DNA of 64,000 nt from Fusarium oxysporum f. sp. lycopersici 4287 (lineage: Eukaryota; Ascomycota; Sordariomycetes; Hypocreales; Nectriaceae): positions 2,075,236 to 2,139,235 of the forward strand of contig NC_030987.1 in the NCBI RefSeq assembly GCF_000149955.1. The letters are read 5' to 3'. Under the pieces are notes generated by a model. The model saw only the letters and a list, made by a program, of their open reading frames with translations. It was not told the DNA's origin and ran no database searches. Shown here piece by piece: positions 33,782 through 46,357 of this stretch; within the stretch, counting starts at the first letter, position 1, and the number at the start of each line of letters is the position of its first letter. Both the position numbers and the translations under genes were made by a program.

Positions 33782-36263
33782 ATGATCTCCTACAATGCCC
33801 GCAACCAGAGAATAGAAGCCTGGGTCAACGCGGCTGCCGAAGAAAGCGAGGATGCCGCCCCCACAGATCCCGAAGCCCGCGACCTGCATGACCAGGAAAA
33901 GGCCCAGCGAATCGAGCACGAGGATTTGTGTCGCGACAAGAAGCAGGTAGGTCCTAGCTCCATGAGAATAAATGTGCGACGTTATGAATGAAGGTCTGAC
34001 TTTCTCGTTCCGAAAAGACGTATAAGGGCGCGGTCTTATTATGGCTCGCCTGGCAAACTACCGGTGTTGTGTATGGCGACATTGGCACCAGTCCCCTTTA
34101 TGTTTTCAGCTCGACTTTTAGCGAACAGCCGTCATGGCACGACCTCGTGGGAGCTCTGTCGATAATCATCTGGTCCCTCACCATCATCGTAACACTTAAA
34201 TATTGTTTCATTGTCCTGTCAGCCGACGACGATGGACAAGGAGGAACCTTTGCTCTCTACTCTCTCCTTGCTCGATATGCCAACATTGCCCGCGTCGATC
34301 CCAATGGCCCGGAAAGAATTGTTGTGCGCCTGGATCGTGAGACGGGCGCCGAACTCGCACCCGCTGGGAGAATGGCCCGAGATTTTCTGGAACGTAGTCG
34401 GGTTGCACAGAGCGTCCTCAAGATTGTTGGCGTTTTGGGCGTTTCCATGGTTGTGGCCGACAGCATTCTGACACCAGCCCAGTCCGTCTTGGGCGCCGTC
34501 CAAGGGATTCAGGTTATCAGACCTGATCTGGGAAGACCGGCTATTGTGGGGACCTCGTGTGCGATCCTCATTGCGCTTTTCTTGCTGCAGTTCATTGGCA
34601 CGTCCAAAATTGGCACCTCTTTCGCTCCCGTCGTTGTTGTCTGGCTCCTCTACAACTTCTCCATCAGCATATACAACCTTGTCTTGTACGATCATACCGT
34701 ACTCAAGGCATTCAGCCCACATTATGCGTTCAAATACCTAATACGAAACGATTCTGATGGATGGAAGTCTCTTGGTGGATTGCTTCTCGCTTTCACCGGC
34801 GTTGAATCACTCTTTGCAGATCTGGGTGCTTTTGGACAGCGAGCCATACAGCTTTCATGGTTGTTCCTGGCATTCCCATGCTTGTTGATCACATATTGTG
34901 GTCAAGCTGCTTATATTTCTCAGGATGAAACTGGGTTGGCTTTTACCAACCCATTCTTTCGCACTGTTCCCGAAAGCACACTGTACTTCAGTATCATTAT
35001 TGCCGCACTCGCTGCTGTTGTGGCCAGCCAGGCCGTGATCACCAGCTCTTTCCAACTCATTTCTCAGTTGATGAGGCTCAGCTACTTTCCTCACATCAAG
35101 ACTGTTCACACCAGCCGTCGATTCCATGACCAGATTTATATGCCACTAGCAAATTGGCTACTCATGACCGGTACTGTTGTGGTTACGGCCGTTTATAACA
35201 ATGTAAGTTACCCAGCCTCATTGTGTCACTTTGGAACGGACTCGTCTGACATGACTTGAACTAGACAACGAGCTTGGGTCATGCTTATGGCGCATGTGTC
35301 ATTATCGTTAGCTTTATTACAACGTGCATGGTGTCGCTAGTGGCACTCATCATCTGGCGTATCTCATCAATCGTTGTTCTCATCGGGTTCCTCATCTTCA
35401 TCCTTCTCGACAGCATTTATCTTAGTGCAGCAATGAACAAGGTGCCTGACGGTGGTTGGTTTGCGCTGGTCCTGTCCGCCATCCTTAGTTCGTCCGTCAT
35501 GCTTTGGCGATGGGGAAAGGAACAGCAGTGGGAAGCAGAGCAAAGGGACATGGTGGACCCGGCAGAGTTCCTCATGTCCTCTCGGAGTACCTCAAGAAAC
35601 AACTCAATAGCAAGGGGAATTCAAGGTGAAGGTTCTCTGCGCTCGACGAGGCTGAGGCTTTCACCTGAGTTTGGAGGTGGACAAGTAATGGTCGCTCCAG
35701 GACTCGGAATATTCTTCGACAAAGTGGGCGGGAGTGGTGATCACATCCCGAAGGTATTTTCGCAGTTCGTTCGGAAGTTCCAGACGAGGCCACAGGTGAT
35801 CGTTTTCTTCCACATGCGCCCCCTTTCTCAGCCTACGGTTCCATCTGACCAACGGTTCGTCATTGCGCGTGTTACAACAAAAATTCCTTCATGCTATCGT
35901 ATTGTTCTGCGACATGGTTACATGGATGACGTTCTCACACCGAACTTGGCGCCTACGATTGTTAACGAGTTGATGACCTTTATTACCCGAGGTCCTTTCC
36001 CACCTGATGAGAATGACATGCCACCAGAGTTTCGAGAAGAGCTTGAAGCGCTGCGGGCCGCCGAAGAAGCACAAACCGTTTATCTTATGGGCAAACAGAC
36101 TATGCGGGTGCAGAGGCCAGAAAAGAGGAGTATTTCCAGTATCCTACGCCGGGTAGCACTTGAAGCATTCTTGTGGATTCGAGAGAATTCACGAACCAAG
36201 CTGGCCAATTTGGATATTGACCCCGATAGTCTGGTAGAGGTGGGCTTTGTGAAGGAAATTTAA
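33782..36263 (+). CDS. hak1: High-affinity potassium transporter, HAK/KUP family
   Basis: Exons 33782-33946, 34018-35202 and 35265-36263 give 782 aa; introns are 71 and 62 bases with GTAGGT...AAAAG and GTAAGT...AACTAG ends. The KUP/HAK signature GVVYGDIGTSPLYVF is near the start of the membrane domain; in this family the glycine and aspartate of this loop line the K+ path. About twelve membrane segments follow, then a cytosolic C-terminal domain (from about residue 530). Fungal Hak proteins take up K+ with H+ at the plasma membrane under K+ starvation. The length fits Hak1 of Neurospora and relatives. The long upstream gap and TATA box fit an induced gene; that is inference. Confidence 0.92.
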
Positions 36264-36997
36264 AAACGACAACAATATTGAACACGAGATACCCGACACA
36301 TGCGCAAAAAGAATAAGGGACGATTGGGTACCAAAAGTTAGATGGATTACTATACGATTTTCGGACACAGGCGCTTTGGATTTTGGGTTCAGCTGGGAGT
36401 TTAACTGATGATGGGCTTAGTAGATGCCTCAGCTTTGCTTTGTTTTACTATACTGGGTGGGATGGGAACTCTCCGCTTACCTTAGATTTGATCATTTGCT
36501 TGTACATGGTTTCAAGGCGGAAGCGATATCGATATACCCTTAAGAGCGAATGAATCGATGATTATGTTGCATATGTTCTAGGCTAAAGACCTTAGTGATG
36601 GGCGAGATTCTATTGACTGAACTAATTTCAGAAGCATGAATCTTAACGAGAGAAGTTTAGAGACTGATTGATAACCCCTGGTGTTGATCTTCCTATCAAT
36701 CTCTGTCGTGTATTTTGCACGTGTTTCCGCGTAATTCATATGCCACTCCACACCCCGGCTGTGTTCCGCAGTGTAACAACGTGTCACCAAGCTTCACCTC
36801 AACAATACCTAGAGACCTCACTTTGCTTTAATAGGATTCGGAGCGCAATTGTGTTGGACAATCCATAGCAGCCGCATTTCTGCTGGTAATTCTCCCAATA
36901 TCGTCTTCCATGATGCTCTCTTAACCCTCAATACGCACCGCCCAACCCATCATCGCGCACCTATCTCAAACTACTACAACGCCAGAAGCCGCCCATC
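36264..36997. other. Intergenic region, potassium transporter / alg7
   Basis: 734 bases between tandem genes. It holds the 3' UTR of the transporter and the alg7 promoter. No coding frame or RNA gene is seen. Confidence 0.55.
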
Positions 36998-38458
36998 ATG
37001 ACTACAACCATGATGACCTCACTCTCTCGCTCTGAAACACTTACACTCTCGACCGTCTCTGCAGCTGCTTTCGCGGTCCTCGCAAACACCCTCCATGGCG
37101 ATGGCGAGCCTCTCATGGCATCTCTGGCCCTGTCGGTCCTCGCCTTTGCGCTCTGCTTCGCCATGATCCGCTGGCTAGGCCCTACCTTCATGCGTGCTGG
37201 CTTTCAAGGCCGCGACATGAGCAAGGCGAACCGCGCCGAGATCCCCGAGTGCATGGGCGCTGTGTGCGCTGCGGTCTATCTCCTCAGCGTCATCGTCTTC
37301 ATCCCATTCCCGTTCTACAAGGACATTGTTGCGGCGACTAGTGGTGGTGGAAACCGTGATGTCGTCGTTGAGCTTCAGCACGTCAACCAGGGCCGTTTTC
37401 TACATCGCTTCCCACACAACAAGGTGCGCAGAACCCAAAGATGCATGTCATGTCTGGTGCTTTACTGACCTCGTTAGCTTGCGTCATTCCTGGGCGCCAT
37501 CATCTCTCTTCAAACAATTGCACTTCTTGGTATTGGTGATGATCTCTTCGATATTCGCTGGCGGCACAAGTGGTGGATCCCCGGCCTGGCTTCGATCCCT
37601 CTTCTTGTCGTTTACTTTGTAGACTTCGACGTCACTTCTATTGTCCTACCTCTTCAGCTTCAGCCGTATCTCGGCGAGCTCGTTGATCTCGGGTTTCTCT
37701 ACTATGTTTACATGGCGTGCGTTGCCATGTTCTGCCCTCAGAGCATCAACATGCTGGCAGGTATAAACGGCATTGAAGTCTCGCAATGCATCGTCATCGC
37801 TTTTCTCCTCGTCTTCAACGATTGCCTGTACCTCTTTACGCCATATCCTCACCCTGCTACCGACTCGCACTTGTTCTCACTCTACTTCCTCCTCCCGTGG
37901 ATAGGCGTTTCGTTCGCCTTGCTCCTCCACAACTGGTATCCTGCCAAGGTGTTTGTTGGCGATACCTACTGCTACTTCTCGGGTATGGTTTTTGCTGTCG
38001 TCGGTATCCTCGGCCACTTTTCAAAGACTCTCGGGCTCCTCCTTGTCCCTCAAATATTTAACTTCCTCTACTCATGCCCTCAGGTCTTCGGTCTGATTCC
38101 CTGCCCACGCCACCGACTTCCTCACTTCAACGCCCGGTCTGGCCTCATGGAGCCGTCTGTGACTCCTTGGTCACCCGAGCGTCAACCCCACCCCTTGGTC
38201 GCCCAAGGCCTGCACTTTCTCAACAGACTACGCCTGGTAAAGGTGACAACCGATGAAAAGGGTCAATTTGTCGAGACAAGCAACTTTACCATCCTCAACC
38301 TCTGGCTTGTCTGGCGTGGACCACTCCGCGAAGATCGATTGGCCTTTGAGATTACTATGCTTCAGCTTGTTGCTGGTTTCTTTGGACTGTTTGTGAGGCA
38401 TCGTCTCGCACTGTTGGTCTTTAAGGAAGATAACTGGGGGACTGCTGCGCAATATTAA
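36998..38458 (+). CDS. alg7: UDP-GlcNAc:dolichyl-phosphate GlcNAc-1-phosphotransferase
   Basis: Exons 36998-37423 and 37478-38458 (54-base intron, GTGCGC...TCGTTAG) give 468 aa. It makes GlcNAc-PP-dolichol, the first step of N-glycan precursor synthesis on the ER, and is the target of tunicamycin. About ten membrane segments are visible. Family motifs are present: GIGDDLFDIRWRHKWW (catalytic aspartates), INMLAGINGIE and NWYPAKVFVGDTYCYFSGM. A loop of roughly 25 residues with SGGGNRDVV in exon 1 is luminal or cytosolic and variable. Other in-frame ATGs follow within ten codons of the chosen start, so the exact N-terminus is open. Confidence 0.94.
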
Positions 38459-39170
38459 CAGAAAGAAAAGGGTTTGCGCCTTTCTCAGAGCCACAACCGT
38501 ACCGCCTATCCAGATAGAATATCATTCCACTGGTTGGAAAGTTAATGATTTAGAATAATACCCCGATGTCACGGAATGAATGTCGCCTACTGTGAAAATC
38601 ATCTTGTCCTTTGGTTCACCATGTTATAAGAGATTGCAGTTCAAGATGGCCATTGAGTCTTTCAAAGGGTGTATTTCCCATCATTCAGGGCAATGCAACA
38701 TGACTATGGTGAGTACGTGCAAGTAGGGTTGACGCCTATAATTACATACAACGATTCCTTCAGCATCTTTCCGTAAGAGATTTACTCCATCCTACTCTTC
38801 ACTTGTTTTGTTTCATGGCCAACCCTCTTCAACTGGACATCAATCAAAAAACATCCCGAAAAAGGACCACATAACATCTCTGCTTTTTCTCCCTCAGGAG
38901 AAATCCCATTGACCCGTAGGCACCAAACCTGGTGCGCCGTTCCCATATTTAGATGCCAGGGTTCAATTGACAGAACCCTTCAATCCCAGCATCCGTAATC
39001 CCACAACCTCCCCAAACGCCAAATCAAAGGGGTAATCATCTGACGTACCAGCCAGTGTATATAAAGGAAAGAACTCCAGGCTTTTGATCCCGTCATCCCC
39101 AATCCCAAACAAAACAACAAAGAAAATCTTGAAACGGTTGACACATTAAACGTACAGACACTTCATCCTT
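38459..39170. other. Convergent 3' region, alg7 / set3
   Basis: 712 bases between facing stop codons; no coding frame. Expected to hold both 3' UTRs. Confidence 0.55.
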
Positions 39171-41897
39171 TTATGAAGACCCATTGGCAGCGGCTACGGG
39201 AGCCATGATCACAGTCTCCGCCGGCTTCTCAATCGATGGGGAATCGACGATGATATCAACCTTGGTGTCCTCAGGGCTTGAGATAGAAGGCTTGAGAACG
39301 GCATGCCCTCCAGCTGTTCTCCCGGCAGCCTTGTTCATCCGGCTTTTGGTGTAGTCGCTGAGACTCAGCTTCTTCTTTACAGGACTAGGGTGGGTACCAA
39401 TGCCGTTGACAGCCGGCGGAGCGAATGGACTTGGCAATGGACCTGAAAGGGGGGAGTGACCGACACCGCCAGACTTTGGCGTTGTTGCGTTGTGAATTCC
39501 TAGTCCTGTACTATCGAACGCTGGCACAGGAGGTAGTTGCACGCGTAGGTCGGGAGTCTTTGTCTTGGTCGATGTGTCACTCACAGCCGATCCTAGTACA
39601 GGAGTCGTTGTTAGTGAAGAGGCATCTGCCATATGTGTATCTCCCGGTGCAGAAAATAAAGGTGGTAATTCTGAATCCGATCGCTTAATGACTACCTCGT
39701 GCTCCAGAGGCGAGTCAACTTCCATGATGGTACCATTGGATACCTGGCTGACAGATGATCGCCTGCGCAGATCCTCTCCTTCAGTTCGGACTTGATGGCG
39801 GCTATTTAGTAGTCGCTTCGAGAGCGAAATGATCCGCTTCTTGGGACGAGGTGATTGATTTGGTCCACTAAACCAGGCGCCCTCGACAGGGTCCGTCTGT
39901 ACCGCTGCATCACAGTATACTCCCCTGGGAGAAGCTGATGATTGGCGTGATGGAGTCGCCGCGGAGTCTTGATTGGAGATTGACAGCCTTTGTTGGATAT
40001 GCGGAGAAGAGCTAGCAGGGGATCCTGAGTGGCTTCTGCAAGTCCCAGCATCGACGTAGTTGCCATGAGACGCAACTGAGCCATTGCGATGCTTCGACTT
40101 CGAGGATGTTGAGCCAGTACCATCCGATACTCGCTTCTTCTTCCGTGACGGTTGTTGCTGCTCCATTCGACGGAATGAATCCTCAACCATGGCAACCTTC
40201 CGCTTGTCTCGATCCGTTGGCTCAGTCAGTATGCCTAATTGGTCGAAAGATCCTTGGCGAAGAGGTGTAAGGTCACGACTCGGTGGTTTGCTTCGCGTAG
40301 ACCCAGATTGGGATCTATTGTCGTGATCCCCAGCATCGTCAACATGGCCTTCACTCGTGGCTCGACTGGTGGCAGTCTGCCCCGTGTTTGTTGGGGAGAT
40401 GGCTTGTGTTTTCGGCTTTCTTGACTTCTTTTTTGCTGGCGCGCGTCCTTGGGGTTTGCCGAAGAGATACTGACGGTGAAATCGTGCGAATGCACAGTTG
40501 TTATCCAGATCGCACGCGCACCCGCCGTATTCGGAGAGAATTCGATCTATCCAATTCGATATTGCCATGTATTCTGTCCCATCTACCGGAGTTTCCGTAT
40601 TGTTGGTCGAGTCATCGTCACTTAGGCCAAGAAGATGAAGCCATCGCGTATCCACACTCTTCTCCAGCCGGAAATCCCAGGGCAAAGTGATTTGCTCGTT
40701 GGCGGAGATATATCTGTCGCTAACGATCCAGAAATGGTATTCGCTTTCATCGGAAAGATATGTATCAAGCTGAGCATTGGGCTTGCAACTCCTGCGGACA
40801 TAACGAGCAAGAGAGCCCTCTTGCCTTGTATCGATGTACAAAGGTAGGACAGGGTGAAAAAAGACAAACGGGAGAGGGGAAGATAAATCTGCCCAGAGGT
40901 TGACAGGGTCAGCACAGTAGTCCTTTTGAAACCCAATTTCACCATTCAGCTCAACAAGAGGTACATCCTTCTCGATTGGTGTACTTGATTTGAGAAACCT
41001 CCACCTGAGAGCTTTGCCATCGTCCAGTGTTCGTGTTGCATCACTGACTTCAAGCTTAGGCTTGTTGGCTTCCAGGTTTGAGGGAGCCTTCTGAAATACT
41101 TCCGAATGGCGTCTGCCAACTTCACTCCGCATCGTATTGGGTTCGCGAAGCCAGCGAGATAGCGCAGTGGGAATAGCAAGACTGGCAAAAGCATTGTTCC
41201 GTGACTCGGGGACATCCCTGGCATTATATAAGTCGTAGAACTTTTCAGAGTAATGATGGATTTGAAAATCATCGGGAAGGTCGGGAGGGGTAGTTGCAGG
41301 GCTGGGAGGGTGGGCAGTATTTGATCGGCCATTTCCGTATGAAGGGCTCCGTTTGGGAGCCTGGGAACTGACAGACTGTGATGAGCGATGCTTCGCCTTT
41401 TTGGGAGGATGATGATGATCTCCGGAATGGCCATGTTTTCCATTTTCCTGTGGACTCGTATGGCCATTTATTGGTAGCTCGGTAGGTCTCGATCTCTTCT
41501 TATGGCTTTTGGAAGGTGGTCTTTTTGTTCTTTTATCGGCACGCTCGTCCGTCGTTCCATTTATTAAGCGTAGTGTCCGATCAAAAGCCTTTTGACGATC
41601 GAGAGGGCGCGGTTTGCATTCTGCACACGAGTGTGCAAAATCTTCGCGCACAGCTTCCTCTCGATTGTCAGGGTAAAAGCAGTCGATGTGCTGCCACGAA
41701 TCACATGACTCGCAATAAATCGTGTTTCCATCATCGACAGAGAAGGTACATATACACTTGATAGTATATGGCTCTTCTTCCGCTCCCTCAGTCAGTTGGG
41801 CAACTTCGTCTTTAGGCGTTGCGCCCGGAAGAGCAAGAGGGGCGATCTGACTAGGAGTCGCAGACTGCGTGGACAGCGGCGCTGGTCTGTCGGTCAT
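39171..41897 (-). CDS. set3: Set3-type histone deacetylase complex subunit (PHD + SET)
   Basis: Single exon, 908 aa from the ATG at 41897; the frame continues ten codons upstream only to a GTG. A PHD finger at about residues 48-94 has the C4HC3 pattern (CIC, CESC, H, C, C, CAEC). A SET-like domain spans about 300-411. Where active methyltransferases have NHSC-x-PN it reads RYVRRSCKPN (365-374), the variant seen in yeast Set3 and animal MLL5, which are thought inactive. Yeast Set3 is the scaffold of a deacetylase complex that reads H3K4 methylation through the PHD finger. The rest is basic, Ser/Pro-rich and disordered. Long GC-rich leader sequence lies upstream. Confidence 0.88.
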   Translation of the reverse strand: MTDRPAPLSTQSATPSQIAPLALPGATPKDEVAQLTEGAEEEPYTIKCICTFSVDDGNTIYCESCDSWQHIDCFYPDNREEAVREDFAHSCAECKPRPLDRQKAFDRTLRLINGTTDERADKRTKRPPSKSHKKRSRPTELPINGHTSPQENGKHGHSGDHHHPPKKAKHRSSQSVSSQAPKRSPSYGNGRSNTAHPPSPATTPPDLPDDFQIHHYSEKFYDLYNARDVPESRNNAFASLAIPTALSRWLREPNTMRSEVGRRHSEVFQKAPSNLEANKPKLEVSDATRTLDDGKALRWRFLKSSTPIEKDVPLVELNGEIGFQKDYCADPVNLWADLSSPLPFVFFHPVLPLYIDTRQEGSLARYVRRSCKPNAQLDTYLSDESEYHFWIVSDRYISANEQITLPWDFRLEKSVDTRWLHLLGLSDDDSTNNTETPVDGTEYMAISNWIDRILSEYGGCACDLDNNCAFARFHRQYLFGKPQGRAPAKKKSRKPKTQAISPTNTGQTATSRATSEGHVDDAGDHDNRSQSGSTRSKPPSRDLTPLRQGSFDQLGILTEPTDRDKRKVAMVEDSFRRMEQQQPSRKKKRVSDGTGSTSSKSKHRNGSVASHGNYVDAGTCRSHSGSPASSSPHIQQRLSISNQDSAATPSRQSSASPRGVYCDAAVQTDPVEGAWFSGPNQSPRPKKRIISLSKRLLNSRHQVRTEGEDLRRRSSVSQVSNGTIMEVDSPLEHEVVIKRSDSELPPLFSAPGDTHMADASSLTTTPVLGSAVSDTSTKTKTPDLRVQLPPVPAFDSTGLGIHNATTPKSGGVGHSPLSGPLPSPFAPPAVNGIGTHPSPVKKKLSLSDYTKSRMNKAAGRTAGGHAVLKPSISSPEDTKVDIIVDSPSIEKPAETVIMAPVAAANGSS

Positions 41898-44800
41898 AAT
41901 CTGTGCTAGAGATAATGTAGTGAACACCTGAGGGGAGTATGTGTCTAATCTACTGTCGCGGTCTTTGGAGCATGACGACGCCGTTCAGATGGCGCGTCGG
42001 GGAGACCGTAAGAAGGAGTCGAAAACCAGAGTGGTTTAAATAAGTCTCATTCGGCAGGACAAGGGTGGATCGTATTCCGACCGCAGAAATCGCAATCGTC
42101 TAACAAGAGACTCGAGGCAGGTCGAGACGTCGACACAAAGGGTGGAGGGTCAGCGGCGCGACAACGGGAAAAACAAAGTCAACAGTCGTGATCAAGTCGA
42201 CAAGAAGATGTCGAATATGAAGCGTAGACGCGAGTCGGAGGCGTGTTGGGGACACGGTCGGTCGGTTTCTGTTTTCGCAAAACTCGTTGTGATCGGTCAC
42301 GGCAGGGTTGAGACGAGTTAAGGTCGAGGTGTCGAGCGCGGAGAAGACGAAGATTAAATGTGTAGGTGGCGAAATTCGATGGGGAAATCAAGAGAAATAA
42401 GATTTGAGACTACTCAAACACAATCCATACACAAGGAGCGCTTGAAGCAGAATGGAGATAACGAGAGGTGAGGATTGAAGATCGTGGACTGCACGAAGAA
42501 GGGTGGGTGATGGGAAGAAAGAGGATGGGGAGGAGCGACAAGCCCGGGAGTGCTTCAAGACAAGTGCGGTACTGGTGCTGGTGCTCACTGGTGGTAGGCT
42601 GGGCTGGTACTGGTACTGAGGTACCGGCCTGGGACCTGCCTGGGGTTCCATTTCCAGTTGGCTAAGAGGGGGAGGAGAGCACCTCAGGTAATGGAAGGGC
42701 AGAAGACAAGAGTACGTACCTCTGGTATCTTCACCTCATCAGCGGCTCACGCTTCCCATCTCATTCTCTTGATGGCTCCCACTCAATCTCAGCGCGCAGA
42801 AGCAGCAGCGATAGCATAAGAGGGTGCCAAAAATTGAATGGGCCACTGGGCCGTTTTTGGTATCCTCTCCTGGTGCTTCTGGGCTGGATTGGGCAGAAGT
42901 TCCTGAGAAGGAAGTGTGCGAGTGAGGGAACGGGGACACTCCCACTCCAGCGACAGTGGCCCCCCAAAGAAAAGACAAGACAGAGAGACATGGAAGAGAA
43001 GAGACGAGACAATAACCAAAATTTGGCGCTAGACCAAACCTTGACTGGCGGTGGATAAGGAGAACTCTTAGTGCAGGAAACAGGGCACGCAGGGCGCATT
43101 GTTGGCCTGAGGCACTAACAATAAATATTGTCCCGCTGCCGCTGCGCCTGAGCACAGGGCTAAGGAGGGGGGAAGGAAACTCAAGAGAGCGGAGGGGAGA
43201 GGGTTTCTGCTGGAAATTGCGTACGGCGAGTTTTTGTTGGCGTTGGCGTAGCCAGCCAGGGGCTTGTTTGTCACTGAGTGAGTCCGTTGAGACTCGAGTA
43301 TCGTTTGAGATAGCATGTGTGAGGGGAACGGGGATGGAAACAAGACAAAGACATGAAAGCCATGTCTCTCGAGTCTATCGAGTCTGCTTTGCTATGCTTT
43401 CTGCTTTGCTTTTGGTGATGGGCCGACACTAGGAGTTGAGCATTTCGGTATGAACGGGAAGCGAAGGAGTCGGGAGGGGCTTCATCAGATTTTCAAAGGC
43501 AAAATGATGACGGCCACTTTCAGGGATTCAGGCACGTAACCTGAGCACCTCTCAGAGCCAGTCGAAGGCAATAAACAACAGATGACAGCTGAAGCTGGGT
43601 TAGCTAGCCCCAAGAAATGACTGTGGTTGGCGGGCTTGCAGTGGAGATGAGTGGGGTGTCTGAAATTTGGCACCCGCCACAAATAACCTGCGCTTGGTGA
43701 AACGAGACACCATTCATTCTAAGTTAGTGTTAAGCTAGCCTGAGGCCGCCGAGGTAAGTCCCAGGAAGGGGAGGGAAATACCGTGTGCCTAGGCAGTATT
43801 TTTATTTAATGTGAGTCTTGTTCGCCGCGTAGAGATTTGCTTGAGATGAGAAGGATGAGATAGTTCAGTAGAAGAAGCTTGGCCACTCGATGCGAGTGCA
43901 ATACATCATGATCTTAGCCACGACATTCACTTCCAAATCTTCGTGAACAATATCGAAATCTGGACCAGACTGCTTTAACAAAGATGTAATCAAATGAAAA
44001 GAGTCTAGCGTACTAGCACAGTGCGGTACACCAAATATTTGATTCGCACTGTATGTGAGGACAGTGCTCGACAAGGACGGCATATCCTTGTTGCTTCGAC
44101 TGGCTTGTTTTGCAGGGAGCAGGCTTGGTACCAATCGGGCTTTCTACCTCCAAACCAATCAATGCGGGCTGTTCCAAGTTCATTACTACATTCTGCATGC
44201 GAATCTGTGTTAGGAGCCTGTGAAAGATTCCATGATAAACAGAAGTGTGGTGCAAGCTGACTGCGTGATAATGATGATAGTCGTCACGTCATCACCATCG
44301 TGCAAATTGCTTGGTGCCAAAGGAGCGACGATTGCGTTGCATTTTGTAAAAGGTAACATTTTAACAGGAAGCCCGAGATGCAAAAAGACTCCTTACAATG
44401 AATGAAGGGCGTGAACAAGAGAGTATCTGTTTTAACCACACTAAACTTGTCTGAAAACACCTATCAAGAACCCATGAGGTTTATGCCTTCTTACAATCCT
44501 CTAGAGCACCTCAACAGGAACCAAACACGTACATTCAAAGACGGGCCTTCCTAGAGACGCCGACGTACTCGTCCCATGGTCTGTTCATAATATCTACGGA
44601 TATGTGCAACAAGTTTCCATCACTATCGTGTCGTGTCTGTCTCGCGATGCTGCCCGTATTCGCACCCATGCTTGGCTGACCAGGGCATGGAAATGGCCTG
44701 TGTATGTATAAGATCCGAGTGCAACGCTGAACTGCTGCAAATACAAATATCCGTTTTACAGAGCACCGCCTAGGTAGGTATCTTCCATTTTCCTGTGACC

Positions 44801-46357
44801 TCTTCGAACTCGACAGCTCGAGTCTTTGGTAAATGGTGGCATTCAACGCGAAGCATGCACCGACAGCCGAAGGTGACTTCCTTCCTCTGAACTGGCAGAC
44901 CTTCGCTGCCCCCCTGCCCCCGTCGTGACGAAACCTTAGCCTCAAAGACTCACACCTATGGAAGTGGGGAAAGTTGCACCAGAGGTAACACAGCATCAGG
45001 GAGCAAGAAAACTTCAAGCCTTGACCTGTGATGCCAAAATTCACCAATCCAAAGACTCGTTTAAGCCTCTGCTAAATTGGCCTAATATATTTGTCACCCA
45101 TGGTATACGTCCCGAGTTTTCTTGTGTTCCCTCGGCATGGTACACACAGTGTGATATCAAGTGACGAATATCGACTCGCGGGCAGGGGTTGGCCTATCGG
45201 CAAAGGTCAGCATGAAAATACGCATTGTCCAAACATGGAAATGCCATTGAAGCTCCTGCTGAGCTATACATACGCCAAAAGCCAATAGCAACACCAGGCG
45301 ACCAGCCCAGAACCGGTGCGTCTCACCGTGACCCAACTGGTGAGGTCCTTCTTGTGGTATGTCGCTGTGACATACCATAATGATTCTGACACCCTTCCTA
45401 ATTCCCAACAGGAACCAGCCAGCAAGCGCGGTAGATGTCAGATGCAGGAGCAACCGCATGTACAATTTCATAGCAAATTTCACATATTCCTTCTTCATGC
45501 CCGCCGCAAGCAGCAGATCACAATGAAAGATGGTGATAAATCAAAAATTCCGCCCCCTATGGTCCCGAAGGACAATAGAGAGTAGAGTGACTCCGCGGGT
45601 GTGCAATGCAGGCCCTCCACACTAGAAAGGCCAATTCTTGAGCTGGCTTTCCTGAGGCAAGGTAAGTATGAAGAGTTCAAAACAGGTTGGAAGAAAAGCA
45701 CGATTATATACCAATGTCTGAGCATGGCCCGTGCACGAGGCTTCGACTTTTGTGCCTCAGGTCGTATGTCGGTCAGTAGCGCTAAGTTTGAATGGCTCCA
45801 TGGGATTGGACAGTGAGGAGGCTGGGCTTGCAAGTCGACATGTTGAATGTTCCACCTCCGCAAACTTGAGACAGGAACCTGCATGAGAATGAGCATGAGG
45901 CAGGTAGGTAGCTTTTGACTCTCATGATATTGCAAAACGATTATCAACTCAAAGCCAATAATTTATACGCTTTCTTTGGCTGCCATACAAACTCATTTCG
46001 TCAATTATTATAATGGCTTTCATGCTCGAGACTTGATTCAATCATTTGGTTCTAGACTCTTGGCTCCATGATAAGGTAAGGTACGTAGCTTCTTGGTGCA
46101 CTCGGATGCCGCCCGCGATCATCTGCAAGGCGGTAAGGCATCAATTCCCAGCCGCTCTCGACCAGTCGTTGGACCAAAAAGTGGAGGATAAGTCCCATGA
46201 CGCACTCAACACTAAGCCACTCGCCATCACCATTCTGCCCTGATAGCGACTCTCTCATCTTCACACGACTTCAATCATCTAATTACTGCTTCGTATTATT
46301 TTCGCAAACATCACCATATCCCACAGCCCATCAAATTTCGCGAGATAACATCGTGCG
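41898..46357. other. Large gene-poor divergent region, set3 / npc2
   Basis: 4.46 kb, the longest gap in the window. The part next to set3 (to about 43300) is GC-rich with purine/pyrimidine runs and CTGGT-type short repeats (about 42568-42612), likely promoter and leader. The remainder has scattered open frames up to 170 codons (for example 44535-45047 and 45495-45947, both -), none resembling a protein. A fragment at 43865-44134 (-) has protein-like composition but no usable start. A palindrome lies at 43786. Confidence 0.5.
43786..43795. repeat. 10-base perfect palindrome TGCCTAGGCA
   Basis: CCTAGG-centred palindrome of the same family as those in the other gaps. Confidence 0.55.

Noticed and set aside
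42739..43155. 138-codon minus-strand frame upstream of set3
   Set aside because: Overlaps other open frames in the same purine-rich stretch, is low in complexity and begins at a non-ATG codon.
43865..44134. 89-codon fragment on the minus strand
   Set aside because: Protein-like composition, but it starts at TTG and I recognise no family or flanking exons; kept only as a reason to search the gap.
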